This document shows positions 23,606-35,368 of a stretch of DNA of 64,000 nucleotides, piece by piece. Within the stretch, counting starts at the first letter, position 1; every line of letters begins with the position of its first letter. Under the pieces are notes generated by a model. It was given only the letters and a program-made list of their open reading frames with translations, was not told the origin of the DNA and made no database searches. The stretch lies in the NCBI GenBank assembly GCA_028023455.1, contig JAQFVV010012405.1, forward strand, positions 12,862,031 through 12,926,030, read 5' to 3'. Both the position numbers and the translations under genes were made by a program. The stretch is from Epiperipatus broadwayi (lineage: Eukaryota; Onychophora; Udeonychophora; Euonychophora; Peripatidae).

Positions 23606-23740
23606 CAGGCAAAACTCTCCATACAGCAGTGCCACTCAGTGCCAACCAGAGTAATCAATGGGTGCCAGAAGGCTTGTGCATAAAATCCCCATCTAGTGCC
23701 TACTCATGTGCTAGCATAAGAAATAGTGATCATGTGATAA
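23606..23740. repeat. Hammerhead-repeat family fragment, ribozyme lost
   Basis: Has the family end block (AAAACTCTCCATACAG), then GTAATCAATGG, TGCCAGAAGGCTTGTGC and ATAAAATCCCCATCTAG up to TGCCTACTCAT. It then jumps straight to GTGCTAGCATAAG and GATCATGTGATAA, a block that lies elsewhere in the monomer. The segment that would hold the ribozyme is missing. Confidence 0.8.
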
Positions 23741-25022
23741 TTTGTATACTTTTTAAGTGCTGTCTTTTTAAAGATAAAATGTTTTCAAAGGCAGCCCTCC
23801 CCTGTAGAGATGTAGTTTTTGGTTTAATAATAAATCTTTTCCAAAAATATTGCACCATAGTCTTAACAATTACTGAAAATCACATTTTTCATGACATTGA
23901 ACTGTAGGGGAAATGAATCTAAAGTATCAGCCAATCACAAATTGCCACCTATTTCATAGCTTTGTCAGAACAAATTTTAAAATATCATCTACACAGTTTT
24001 TCTTTTCAAAAATAGTTCATAATTTTTCATATATATATAAATGAATACAGCAAACTTCTTTTTAAAACTTGTTTTTATATGACTATTATAAAACTAAAAT
24101 AGCATAACACACCACTGCTTCAACTATTTTATAATATAGACTTTTTCAAGAAGCACTAAAAAATAAAAATACAAATATATAATAATAAATATAAAATATC
24201 ACATATTCCAAACAAATCAAAAACATTAATAAAATACTAAAAGATTATCTTTACCTCAACACCATTTCTATTACAAACAACCTCAAAACTTTATCAATTT
24301 TTTTGCATTTATATATCCATCCAAAAATACCCTAAAAACCTTTTATTAACAAGTCTATTATTTTTTCCTTTTCTTTGTCAGAACAATAGAATGTATTGTC
24401 AACCACAGACAAAGGTCTGTAAAAATTTGTATACTACTGACAACTCTTGGAACTTTTTAAAAATTAATGCATTTAAAATGATAACTTCTTATCACTACAG
24501 CTTGTCACACACCATAATTTAACATAAATGATGCTTTAAAATGATATAGAAAAATAGCAATTGCAGCACCAGCATGCCACCTAAAATGTCAAATATAATA
24601 GTGTGATAACAGTTTACTTTTGTGAAATAGTTAATTAAGAAAGAATTTAAAAGTATTCATTTGTTTGTTTTGATTAAGAAAATGAAAATGTATGTTATCC
24701 ATAGTTTGTTTACATATTGTTTTTACTAAACATTAATATAACATTTATTTCTTTAGAAGAATAATGTGATTAGACTTACATTTTATTTGAAAATATTTAC
24801 TTTTAAACAAAGATGGCTTAAGAGAAATCAGTAAATATGACTGCAATACAGACATATTTTGTCATTTTAAAAATTATTAGTAGAATGTGAATTCTAAGTA
24901 ATCTGACTAATAATTTATTTGAGTTTTAAAAAGTGAGTTAAAACACAATTATTTTTCAAATTTGATATATTCCTTAGCAACATAGTAATTGTCCAATAAA
25001 AAAATTAGTAGTGTTCTGTTCT
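23741..25022. other. AT-rich spacer
   Basis: No gene or repeat recognised. Confidence 0.55.
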
Positions 25023-25500
25023 ATCATGTCAGCTGTTTGACAGTGCTATTTCTAGCTAAATTGCTAAAAATATGCCATTTCTGCAACCGCAAACAAGCAG
25101 ATAGCCTTCTTTCTACGATAAAACACAGAGTCTGTTTACTCGGCTGCCGGCTATCGCTGTGGTTTTTTTCTATGCAAAAGCACAGAAAAATGCTTTCATT
25201 GGTGGCCATAGTTGCTTGTATTACATGCTTTATCATAATGCTGGATTGTTTATTTTTGCTACAGTATTGTTTGAGGGTTTATTGAACTGCATCATGTCTA
25301 AATAATTTAACTTTTCAGGTCCAACTTTTTTTCCCATGTGAATTGAATTACTGGTACCTTCTAACAGTTTTAACAGTGTTGTCACTGCTCCATCAGGACT
25401 GTGTAAGCCTTACAAATTGGATTTTAGGGTGTGGCACAGCATTATTTCAAAAATCCCGATGAAAGTAACGTATCACAAGAAATCATATGAGACAAGGAAG

Positions 25501-25572
25501 ATGGCTGCTTCGAACTCTGAAAATTGGCAATTGCCAGACACCGGAGTCGGATTTCATTCTAATAGTTTATAA
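25501..25572 (+). CDS. Small open frame or initial exon candidate (weak)
   Basis: A 23-codon frame opens in a favourable start context (GGAAGATGGCTGC) inside a short less AT-rich stretch and ends at TAA. The start also matches a YY1-type AAGATGGC promoter motif, so this could mark a transcription start and not a protein. No splice donor of good quality was found within it. No homology recognised. It lies inside the candidate element at 25023-26102. Confidence 0.15.
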   Translation: MAASNSENWQLPDTGVGFHSNSL

Positions 25573-25629
25573 TTATTAAGTTTAGTAAATAAATTGCAAT
25601 CTAATTTATTTTTCCCCCTCAAAATGCAG

Positions 25630-26015
25630 TGCCTGATTAATTACTGTCCAAAAAACAGTAAAATTTACTTTTATTTTTTATTAAAAAAGTACCGTAACTT
25701 TTCCGATCCACTATATTTACTATTATTTGTCATTAAATAATTAACATAATTTTTTATATACACAAACACACAAAAAACTGCCACTCTTATTAATTACTGT
25801 CCCAAAAAGGTCAAAGTTGGCTTTCATTGTAAAATTTTGTTTGAATTACTGTCCAAAAAGTCTCTAATGTACTATTATTTGCTATTCGAAAGAATTATAA
25901 TTTTTTTATCAACTTACACACAAAAAAAACAGTCTTTGATTAATTACTTTCCCATAAAGTTCAAAAAGTCAGCTTACATTTTCATATTTTGTTTGAAATT
26001 TTTAATTTTATGGAA
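25630..26015 (+). repeat. Tandem repeat, period about 151 bp, degenerate
   Basis: The block GATTAATTACTGTCC followed by AAAAA recurs near 25,636, 25,787 and 25,938 with variations. Spacing is about 151 bases each time. Partial extra copies (GAATTACTGTCCAAAAAG near 25,843) lie between. Confidence 0.6.
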
Positions 26016-26102
26016 ATCGTAGTTCTATAGAATCACCGGTCCAGAAATGTTATATCAATGTGTTTTTGCTTAGCATCAACGCCATCAAGCGGCTGACATG
26101 AT

Positions 26103-26464
26103 AAAATTATTGTACTTATTAATTTCACTGTATATTTCTATTTAATTTCTTTTTATAGTCGCAAAGTTGAAATAACATTTTAAATAATCATTTTCCATTT
26201 GTAAACGTATATTTCTAACAAATAATTCAAAATTTCTTAAAATTTAATAAAAAGTAAAGGTAAATTTAATCAGATAAAAAGTTGAAAATGTAATCCAAAA
26301 AGAAGCTGATAAGAAGGTGAAAAATCCTAAAGTGACATAAATGAAGGGGGGGGTCTAAAGTAAAAACTACGATAACTTTATTGAATAAATAGAGCTTATT
26401 TTGTGAGCCACTAACCTTGGAGATAAAGAAATTAAATATTGGTAAATAAACGAAAAAATATAGC
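26103..26464. other. AT-rich spacer with a G tract
   Basis: No gene seen. A run of nine G lies near 26,346-26,354. Confidence 0.55.
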
Positions 26465-26825
26465 TGTAATGATGTAATGAATTATAATATGAATTGTTAA
26501 ATGTCTTTAGAAAAATTCAAACTTTATTTAAGTTTTTTAAATACATTAAACTGTTAGTAATAGTATGGGAAAGTTGAATTTAAAATGAACTCTACTCAAA
26601 TAGAGCATCACTATAAATTCAATATTTATAAATCTAAAGGTCTTAAGTTTGATTCCCATGCTAGTTTTGATGCTGGCCAGACCAGCAAAACCTGAAAAAG
26701 TAAAGAGAATAATAGTATTTAAAAATTTTGTTATATAATAACCTCTGTGTTATTATTACTGATTGAATGTAAAGACATTTAACAATTAATATTAAATTCC
26801 GGAAATAGTCAAATATATAAGTACA
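26465..26825 (+). mobile_element. Second copy of the inverted-repeat / tRNA-core element family
   Basis: The left arm near 26,490-26,570 (GAATTGTTAAATGTCTTTAG, ACTGTTAGTAAT) is inverted relative to the right arm near 26,755-26,820 (GATTGAATGTAAAGACATTT, GGAAATAGTC). The centre keeps the T-arm and body of the SINE core (GTTTGATTCCCATGC, GCTGGCCAGACCAGC), but the A box is eroded. The layout is the same as at 8772-9377. Confidence 0.65.
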
Positions 26826-27310
26826 ACAAAAATATTTTAAATAATAACTTTCAAGTAAATAGTTGAAATTTATTTACTGATAATATAAAAATCTTATAAA
26901 TGTAGAAGATACACTAAAATCATAACAAAGATTATAGATAAAGTGCCAAAGTTTAGCTCTTAGAATAACAGTAATCACATCCATCTATGCTTGACCATTG
27001 GGTCAAATCTGAATGAAATTTAAACATCTATTCAGGTTTGAAGCAAGATTGGGATTTTTTTGATAGCTAGCCTGCATATAATTCAATTAGCCATCCAATT
27101 ATTAAACATTAAATCTGTTCTTAACTAGAAACATTTGCCACTTGTATTTGATGATCTGAGTAAATTTTACTTTTTTCTTCATTGTTTTTTTTCTATAGGA
27201 CGATTCTAAAAACGTCTTTATAACAAATATTTTAAGAACTATTTCACCTTTTGGTTTATAAACAACTTTTAATATCAAAGCAAACATTCCATAGTATTTA
27301 ATGAAAGAAC
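26705..27310 (+). repeat. Dispersed repeat segment, uninterrupted copy A
   Basis: Reads as the reverse complement of 51,865-54,405 along its full length. Shared blocks include AGACATTTAACAATTAATAT, AACAGTAATCACATCCAT (one change), GAATAGATG and AACATTAAATCTGTTCTTAA. It lacks the Merlin-type element and the SINE found in copy B, so it marks the empty sites of both. Its left part overlaps the right arm of the element at 26465-26825. The frame on the minus strand at 27383-27102 is a by-product. Confidence 0.85.
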
Positions 27311-27469
27311 AAAAAATAAGTAAAAAAATTAAAAAAAAAAAAAACGTCATACGATTACAGCTTACACATCCTTTCAAAAGCAATTCTGTTTATTCTTTTC
27401 TAATATACGTATATATTATTAATCATTAGTTTTTCAAATGATATTATTTATTCAAGATTACAGTAGATA

Positions 27470-27850
27470 GCAGCACTAAAATATAATGAATAGAGTTGCT
27501 CCTGAAAAGAATATGTATAAGCTGTGATCATGTTATGCTTTATGGTTTTACATCAATCCTAGTCAAAGAATAAAGATACTTTGTTATAAAAATGAAGACA
27601 CTAAAATATATAAATACCTATGTGAAATTAATCTATATAACTTTGCTAGAAAGGTGATTTTGATTCAAAACATGAAGATGCTTTTGAATTTCAGTTTGAT
27701 AACTTGATTGTAAAATAGAAATAGTAAAAGTTATTTTTTAAATGAAAAGTAAATCCAAGCTTCTTACTGGTGAAAATCACAAGCCAGAATCTTAATCTGG
27801 TGTTATGGATGGTGTTGGATGTGGATTTAATAAGCACTTCTAGATGGCAG
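27470..27850 (+). repeat. Hammerhead-repeat family, diverged near-monomer
   Basis: Blocks of the monomer appear in order: TGTGATCATGTTATGCTT, ATCAATCCTAG, ATGAAGACACTAAAAT, then ATCCAAGCTTCTTACTGG and TCTAGATGGCAGTGTTGG. This orientation and order match the tandem monomers at 48.9-49.8 kb. Strongly diverged, so an old copy. Confidence 0.65.
27753..27810 (+). ncRNA. Decayed hammerhead motif
   Basis: The outer ATCCAA and inner TTCTTA strands are present. The core has changed from CTGATGA to CTGGTGA, and GAAAC to GAATC, which removes essential bases. The CTAG palindrome is now TTAA. It should not cleave. It shows that the motif dates back to the older members of the family. Confidence 0.55.
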
Positions 27851-29629
27851 TGTTGGATCAGGATAAACAAATTTGCTCTTGAAAAATAACTTAGTTTGTG
27901 ATAATGGACGTAGCAACAATAAGATTTAGATAAAATAATAATAAAATTGATTTTTTTTTGGAAGGGGGGGGGGGTATTTGAAGTGAACTTTTTCAGCTCT
28001 GAAGTTTTTAGAGAAAGGTTTAATTTACATTAGAAAATATAAATTTTATCGAAAACAAAAATTAGATTTACTTAAAAACTGAATTGATTTGGTCATTCAT
28101 GAGAGACAATGGATTTATAAAAAATACATATTTGAAAATGTAAAATGGTACAAAGTAAGAATAAAAGAAATTATATTAGATAATTTTTAAAAGGATAGTA
28201 GTTATTGATTTTTAAAACAAATTCTTATGGCTTTAGTGGGAATCTGGAAATTATTTACATGTTTATGCATATATATAAATTCAATTAGCAGTAATAATAT
28301 AATGAGAATAAACTAGGCAAATAAGAAAGCCCATTATGAATATATTTATTCCTAGATATTATACTAGTATAATTGTTAATCTCTCTAATTTGACCTAAGA
28401 TCTAGAGTTCTAATCATGATTGAATTCGGAAAAAAATTTTGTCAAGTAACTGAAGATTTCTAAAATATGTTTTATATAGTTTGCCCACAACCAACCTAGA
28501 TAAATGATTGGAGGCTAAATGGGCATTTAACCATTCTTATCTAAGAGTTCTGAAGAAGATTGTTGGTGCAATGGAAACCGTCAATAATGAATTGTAAAAA
28601 TCATTGTAAAAAGTAATAAAGAACATAGACGATTAGTAATATTATAAAAATAAAAACACTTAAAACTACCAGTTGACTAGCATAATTGATTATCATAGTG
28701 AATTGATAGCAGTGGACTAAGATAACTGAACTGTTACCAGTATAGGGATCTAGAGAGACATTGATTAGAACGCCAGTTTAACGTTTCTGCTCTATTTTAA
28801 GCACATTTAATATTTTACATATCTACTTACATTCATAAAAAGTTAAAACAGACTGGATCGCGTTCGATGGACCTTCAGCTCCAAATTTTGCTGCTTTACC
28901 AATGCACCAAACAATACAGGGCAATATTTTCAATAATAGAGTTAAATTTAATCGATAATAATATACATATGCCCGTTATTAAATATATAGTGCTATATCA
29001 TGCATGTTATTTTATTCTGCCTCAATACGATTTTATTTTTTAATATCATAACATTATTACAACCTTGAGCTATATTTTTTCATAATAGTAATTATATAAT
29101 TTCATATGGCTTTTTTCAGTATCTTTATTAAAAATTTACTTAGAATAAATGTGAGTTTAATATGTGTCATAAATTATTAACATCCTATAACTGGAGTAAT
29201 TTAAAGTTCTTTTTTTTTCCGAATGAAATAACCCCCAAGTAAGGGTCTTAAATTTACTGCACACGTTAAGCGGCAATTATCTTTTTCGAACAGATGAAAT
29301 TAAAATTGATTAATCATAGATTTTTTCTTTTTTTTATCTACGTTTTCTTTGAACTATTTCTTTTTCCTCTATTTCAGAAAAAAAGAAAAAAATTGCAAGG
29401 TCAATCACTTTTTGCCGATAAATCTCAGCTTACAATAAATAGAAAAAGCGAATTGGTTTGTAATAGCTGGAAGGTGAAGATCTTTAATGTTACTTTTTTT
29501 TTTTTTTGTAGTAATACAGTCTGTATAATCAATAACAGAGTTAAGCTATAATGTGGTACTGTATTTTATTAATTTGTATTATCGTATTTTAAGATAATAT
29601 TGCAGAAGTTTAGAAAAAAAACGTTAAAC
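27851..29629. other. AT-rich spacer
   Basis: No gene seen. A ten-G tract lies near 27,964-27,973. A tRNA-like stretch on the minus strand at about 28,853-28,915 (GGTGCATTGGTAAAGC, then ATCGAACGCGATCC) may be an eroded SINE head, at low confidence. The plus-strand frame at 29294-29551 is AT-driven. Confidence 0.45.
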
Positions 29630-29639
29630 AAAAAAAAAA
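29630..29639 (-). terminator. RNA polymerase III terminator of tRNA-Asp
   Basis: On the minus strand a run of ten T begins seven bases past the 3' end of the tRNA gene. Pol III stops at four or more T, so this is the natural terminator. Confidence 0.85.
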
Positions 29640-29646
29640 CTACTGT

Positions 29647-29718
29647 CTCCCCGACGGGGAATCGAACCCCGGTCTCCCGCGTGACAGGCGGGGATACTTA
29701 CCACTATACTATCGAGGA
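29647..29718 (-). tRNA. tRNA-Asp (anticodon GTC)
   Basis: A 72-nt intron-less gene. The 7-bp acceptor stem TCCTCGA/TCGGGGA is fully paired (one T-G), with discriminator G. D arm GTATAGTGGTAAGTAT. Anticodon arm CCCGC/GCGGG around CTGTCAC, so the anticodon is GTC. T arm CGGGG/CCCCG around TTCGATT. A and B boxes are intact and a T run follows. It is almost identical to animal tRNA-Asp as I know it, with no sign of decay. In the cell it decodes GAY codons. It stands alone, and has no SINE tail. Confidence 0.97.
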
Positions 29719-29898
29719 ACAGATGAAAAAGCCTTCGAATTCTTTGTAGATGAATTGTAATTATTAAAAAAAAAAAACATTGTATATATTTTAATTGTTA
29801 TTTTATACTTTTTTTATGTTTAAAAACTGATGTAACTTCTTCAATATATAATAATTTGTTCTTATTTTATTAACTGAAAAAAACTATTTATATATAAA

Positions 29899-29993
29899 AT
29901 GTCGAAAGATGTCGTTGATTTGGTGTCATTTGGCGAATTTTCATTGGTTAATTCTTTCGGCTGCCATCTTTACGCTTCGTGTAAAGAGTATGG
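29899..29993 (+). CDS. Candidate initial coding exon and promoter-like segment (weak)
   Basis: An ATG at 29,899 opens a frame of 31 codons. At 29,993 it meets a strong splice-donor match (TATGG|GTGAGTG), two bases before the frame would end in TGA. The stretch is CpG-containing, unlike the DNA around it, and contains ATTGGTTAATT (CCAAT box) and GCCATCTT (YY1-type on the minus strand, AAGATGGC). These may mark a promoter with a short first exon in either direction. I found no downstream exon and recognise no protein. The tRNA-Asp gene ends 180 bp upstream. Confidence 0.25.
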
Positions 29994-29999
29994 GTGAGT

Positions 30000-32900
30000 G
30001 AGAATATTGTTGATTTGTTTATTAAAGTAATAAATTCCACTTCAGGTTTACATCTGTTATTTCATTATTATTTATTTTAGTCTGTGGATATTTATATTAT
30101 CGTCGATTTAATAAACTGTACATTTATTTACAAAATCATCGATTAAAACAGACTCTTATTCTACCAGTTTGTAAATGTAATAGTGAATATAAAAAAAATT
30201 GTACGAAATAGTATCTTGTGGATTACCTTTTTTTAATTATTTTTTTTTTTAACATTGACATAAAAATTATTTAATAAACAGCTTGCCAGAATAAATTTGG
30301 TTTTTACTGACATTTTACCATAATTTTCTGTAGGTAATAAATACCTTGTTCAATTTTCATCATTTAAAGGTTAATTTAAATCTTAGCCTTATTATTATAG
30401 AATATTGTTTGTTGTATACTAGCTTTCAAAATTAAAAAAGCAATTTCTTAAATGAAAGAGAACTATATAGCACGAATAGTAAAAAAAAAATAACCACTTC
30501 ATACATGTATTATATCTCTTCAAAAAAAGAGATACTAAATTGACTTGGATATACTTTACAATTTTCAGTTTTCCTGAGCCACACTTTTCTAAGAAGTATT
30601 TATTGCATATTTAAATCCATCATAGTCGACTTGATATTTTTGATTTAATCATAAATGTAAGTAAGGTACTATGATTTTTTCAGCTGCTTCTGATTGCATT
30701 GTAAATTACCAAATAATATAGTTAAAAAATATAAACTATTATAAAAAGATTTTCATTACATTAATTGTTAAATTACAGAAGAAAAAAAATCATTAAAAAG
30801 TTTTAAATTACGTATTGGATAAATATAGATAATTCAAACAAAATATTAAAATCCTTTCCGTTTTTATTATTTTTTAACTCTTGTGAAATGTGTTCTTATA
30901 ATTAATATGTAAAAAATATCACTGCCTTAAAAAAATTGTCAATTACTTTATTTTTTAGAAAATGTAATTCATTTTTAATTGATGTAATCTCAAAGATTTA
31001 TATTTATTTATTAAAGCTTAAAACTCACATTAGGCAAATTATTTAAAACAGGCAAGACTCTCCATACAGTATTGTAAAAATATTTTTTGATTTTTTTATC
31101 ACATTCTGACATTCATTTTTTATTTTTCTTCAGTTAGAAAATTCACAGGTATATATAAAAACACCACTGGTGTTTTATTGTTAGAAACTTATACTAGAAA
31201 GTCCCAAATTGTAGCATTTTAATCCATGGTAACCACCAAAACATTTTTACTATGACAATTTCATTATCAATTGGCAAAATAAATCTTTAATATTATTTAA
31301 AATAAGGGTAGGTGATGGAGTTATTACTTTAACACCATCACCTACTCATTTTTCAATGATTTTTGTAGTAGCTTTATTATCAGAAAAACAAGATTCAAAG
31401 ATATCCTCTACTTCTAAAACAAGTTATTTAGTATAGCTCATAGTCTTGTTTTTGGTTTTTCTTATGTAATATTACATTTTTTTGTTTTTGTTTGCAAAAT
31501 ACAAGCAATTATCTGTTTCAAAATTTTTGAATGAAAAACATAAAAATTTGTCAAAACTAAAGGTTTCATCATTTATATCATAAAAAAAGATTACCATTTA
31601 TTAATTAAAATAATTGTATTGCTCTGAATTTTTTCCTTTAGTTTTAATTAAATAATATTAAGAACTTTTCAGATTTTATGAATTCACACTTAATCATTAA
31701 CAAGCTTTTTGGTATTAAATTTTATCTAATGTACAGGAAAACTGCGAACTACATTATATCAAAGTACATGACTTCAATTCTATGTTACCCAAAAAAAAAT
31801 GTAAACAAATAATAAAAATATTGAAATTACAAATTTATTGAATTTTATGAATCTTGGTATGGTGACAGCCTTTTTTTTCTCTCTCTAAATGTCTTGATAT
31901 CAAATGTGAATTTATTTAATCACATTTTATCTCGAAATGGCAAGAGTTGTTTTTTTTTTTTGTTTTTTTTTTTTGATAAATGTAACATTTTCAAATCTTA
32001 AACGGAATTTATGTAATCATGTTTTCTTCGCAATTTAAATATAATTCAGTATTGTAATTGTAATCAGGTGTTCAGAATTTTTTTTCCCCAAAGTTAGAAC
32101 GATGAGCGATAAATGAAACAAAGTCTCCAGTCCATTTAATGAAAAAATGAAAATCATTGATGTAGTATGGAAAATAAGTTATTTTCTGATGTGAGCTGTA
32201 AGTTTTAAAAGAGTGAATCTTCAATCAGAGAAATTATAAGAGAGAAGCAGATTCATGCCGTTGTTGTTTGTGCCACTGAAACACTAAAGCTGTAATTAAA
32301 GAATAATTTTTTGATTGAAATAGAAAAAGCTTCAAATCTATGGCTAAATGATATAATTTTAAGTCTCATCTGGATAACTGTCTTGTAATGTGTCAGAATA
32401 TTTTTTTTGATGAATGGGAACAATTAAACACACAGTGCTGTAAGTATATATGTAAATGTGCTTTCTCAATTTATTATTCGTAATTACATTATTTTTTTTA
32501 AATTTTGTTTATATTATAATCTTAATATATAACTGCATATATAATACACATAAAAAAGCATTCGTTTTTTATATATACAATACACAGTATATGTATGTGT
32601 GTCGAAAGCTACTATATTGTCCACTTATAGTACAGTAGACACTTATTGTATTGTAATTAAAGCTTACTAATGAAACATTAGTTATTATATATGATATATA
32701 ATGTATGTGAGGGGATGTGGCACAAATATACCTTAGATCAAGGTTCCACTGTATTAAAATTATTAAGTTATTTAGATATTTGGAAATAAATATATCTGAA
32801 TTTAAGAGATAATTTGGTTTATGTCCATTTTTCATCTGTGAAATAGAAATAATAAATTTAGATTTAACTTAATATTATATAATTAAATATATGTTTATGA

Positions 32901-35283
32901 AATAAACTTTTTGCGCTTTTCAATATTTTGTGTGAACAGCTATAATTTATGTTAAATAATACAACCAGTTTTGTAACTAATACTTTCAGAAAATATATCT
33001 TATATTATAATGAAGGAACAAACCTTATATATAGATGAGCTCTGGGCATAAGTGTACACTTATGCTTTTCAAATCTATGCTCGCGGGTGAGTGCATGTAA
33101 ATTCATAAAAGCATATGACTGGGTGGTTTATTTCTTCTTTATAATATTACATATTCAGTCTGTGCTATATAAAAAATAGACGTTCTTATAGAGCTATATC
33201 TTATAAATGAGAGTATGTAAGCACCATCTATTAATTTATAATTTAAGTAAAATAGATGTTATGTAATAGTCAAATTCTATACAAGGTTTGTTACAAGTCT
33301 GTTTCAGGAGAATCCTCTTCTCCTTTCACAGTTTGAAATAAAACAAGGAAAATCTGCTTAATGTAAATGAGATTGAAGACTATTCTGATTTATAATTAGT
33401 TGATATTGGGGTTGCGGAGTTCACAATTCAGGATTTGGCTACATAGTAATATCTTAGTTAAATAATAAGCTTTATTTTGACTAATATTAAATAATAAATG
33501 TTGGGAATCACAGATTGAGGGAATTTCAAGTAGGAAAGAAATTTTGTAGTAAATAACAAAATATTTACATATATACTGTTAACAGTTGACCACGACTTGC
33601 AGGTATGACCAACATCCATAATGAAAAGACGCCACCAGATTGCCATCTGGAATTTTTTACACCAAAATGTCAGTTTTCATTATAGGTTTAACTATTGATA
33701 TCTATATATGAAGATAATAATTTACCAAGCCCTCAATCACTACTAGTATTTTAATTTATATCTACTAGGTCAGTCAGTTGCCACAGCATAAAATAAAATT
33801 TATTATAAAACAGCAGTCACCCACACTGGATATCAACAGCATTTGGATCTGTGATTGGAATAACTCTAACATAAATAAACACATTCTAATAGCTGATTCT
33901 ACCCTTCGAGTGCCTAGTTCGTCTCAAGAAAACAAATTGAAGATTAACAGAATCAGAATGGCCCAGGGCAGATATGATTATATGTTACACAAATGATGAT
34001 TAATAGACTCCAAACTGAGTGTTGAAGACTTCAAACCTTGGTACATATTTACAAAAACTGTCCAATTTACCAGCCGTGTTGGCCTTTTTCTCTACATAAC
34101 TTGGAGGAAGTAGCTATTGATTGGTTAAAAATTGCTAGTGTTGAATGTTGATACCATATGCTAAATAAATAAATAATAAAACATATACTATAATTTTTAG
34201 TGTTTTATAGTTTTTCATAGAATAATTCAATTGCTATATAATCTATATGAAAATTACCTCAATGAGATTAATTCTAAATCTTAGATCATGCATCAAATTT
34301 CTAATATATTTCTGAATACCACCGTGGGATAAGTTTCAATAGCAAATCAAGTCTCAGCTATTTAATTAATAAAGGTTGGTTAAGGAAGTTAAAACTAAGT
34401 TTAGTATGTGCGCGCATATATATCTAAAATAAGCACATAAAAATCTTGAAAATACTTTACATATAAGTATGCCAATATCTTCGTGCCTATGTCATTTATA
34501 TATATCATTACATAATCAGAATCTGGGTAAACTTTTAACTAATGAGTCAAGCCTGTGTTAACAACTCTAAAATAAAAGTACATTCCAGCATCAGGATCAA
34601 CAGGCTACCAATAAATTTATTAACTTTTCTCCTCTTTTTTTTTTTTTATAAACAAAATATTAATTTTGAATAATATTTTCCTATCTGATCTGATTTACAT
34701 TTTATATGGTTTACATAAATATGATTGTCTAAGAACAACTTGAATAAGTATTAGGATGATTTGCAAGAGCCAAACTATTCATTCTGATTAAATATTTTTT
34801 TAATTAAACAATTAGCTGTGGAGTTTAGCCCTCACAAATTGCTCTCTCTTTTTTAAACTTAAAACTAGCATTACAATAATACAGTATAATTTAAATTCTT
34901 AACTATAATTTACATAATATTTGTTAATTTTAAATCAAAAAGAATAATAAAAAATATTAATTAAGAGATCAGTGGTGAAATAGTTAATAATAGAAGTCTA
35001 TAGATAAAAGAAAGTTTATTTTAGATTTTAAATCTAATTCTTGAAAAGTTATAATTACCTCAGATCAATCTTTATGCAGCAGTCAGCAGAGTTCATTGGT
35101 GAAAATAAATATTTATTTTATATACTTTTTTTTTCCCTTTTGATTTTATTTTACAAGAGTTCTGTATGAAAATTCTAAGTTGAAGTTGATGTTGCAGGAG
35201 TTTTATGTTTTCCTTGGTTGACTTTTTTTAACATTCAGTTGCAATCAGATTTCCACATATTTTTGAACTATTTACTGGGTCAT
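30000..35283. other. Long AT-rich spacer
   Basis: No supported gene in 5.3 kb. It holds a 26-bp end fragment of the hammerhead repeat (31,048-31,073, CAAGACTCTCCATACAGTAT) and a perfect 20-bp palindrome at 33,046-33,065. The frames at 32456-32638, 32569-32835, 33458-33646 and 33778-33996 show no known domain. Confidence 0.6.
33046..33065. repeat. Perfect 20-bp palindrome
   Basis: GCATAAGTGTACACTTATGC equals its own reverse complement. It sits in a slightly less AT-rich spot, with CTCGCGGGTGAGTG 16 bases beyond it. It could be a dimeric binding site, or chance. Confidence 0.9.
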
Positions 35284-35368
35284 AATTGGTTTTCCATATA
35301 TTTGAAATATATGTTGTTGGTGATTATAGGTTTATGTAGTTGACTCTTGGTTGACTTAATTTAGGTTA
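35284..35368 (+). repeat. Left 85-bp target duplication of the LINE
   Basis: Begins AATTGGTTTTCCATATA and ends TTTAGGTTA. The same 85 bases recur to the right of the LINE, divided into 37,259-37,275 and 38,206-38,275 by a later MITE. The two copies differ at two positions. Confidence 0.9.

Larger units (their letters stand above)
25023..26102. mobile_element. Candidate DNA element with about 21-bp imperfect terminal inverted repeats
   Basis: The left end ATCATGTCAGCTGTTTGACAG and the right end (read on the other strand) ATCATGTCAGCCGCTTGATGG match at 17 of 21 positions. No target duplication was found. The 25,000-25,550 part is less AT-rich than its surroundings. The overlapping frames at 24989-25285 (+) and 25024-25236 (-) have no recognised product. 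The right half holds a tandem repeat. The end motif CCGCTTGATGGCGTTG also occurs at about 57,166. Confidence 0.4.

Noticed and set aside
27102-27383. 93-codon minus-strand frame
   Set aside because: Lies in the dispersed repeat and is not preserved in copy B.
28553-28600. CTGAAGAAGATTG...CAATGGAAACCGTC, hammerhead-like
   Set aside because: The core order is suggestive, but stem I pairs at only two or three positions and there is no second copy.
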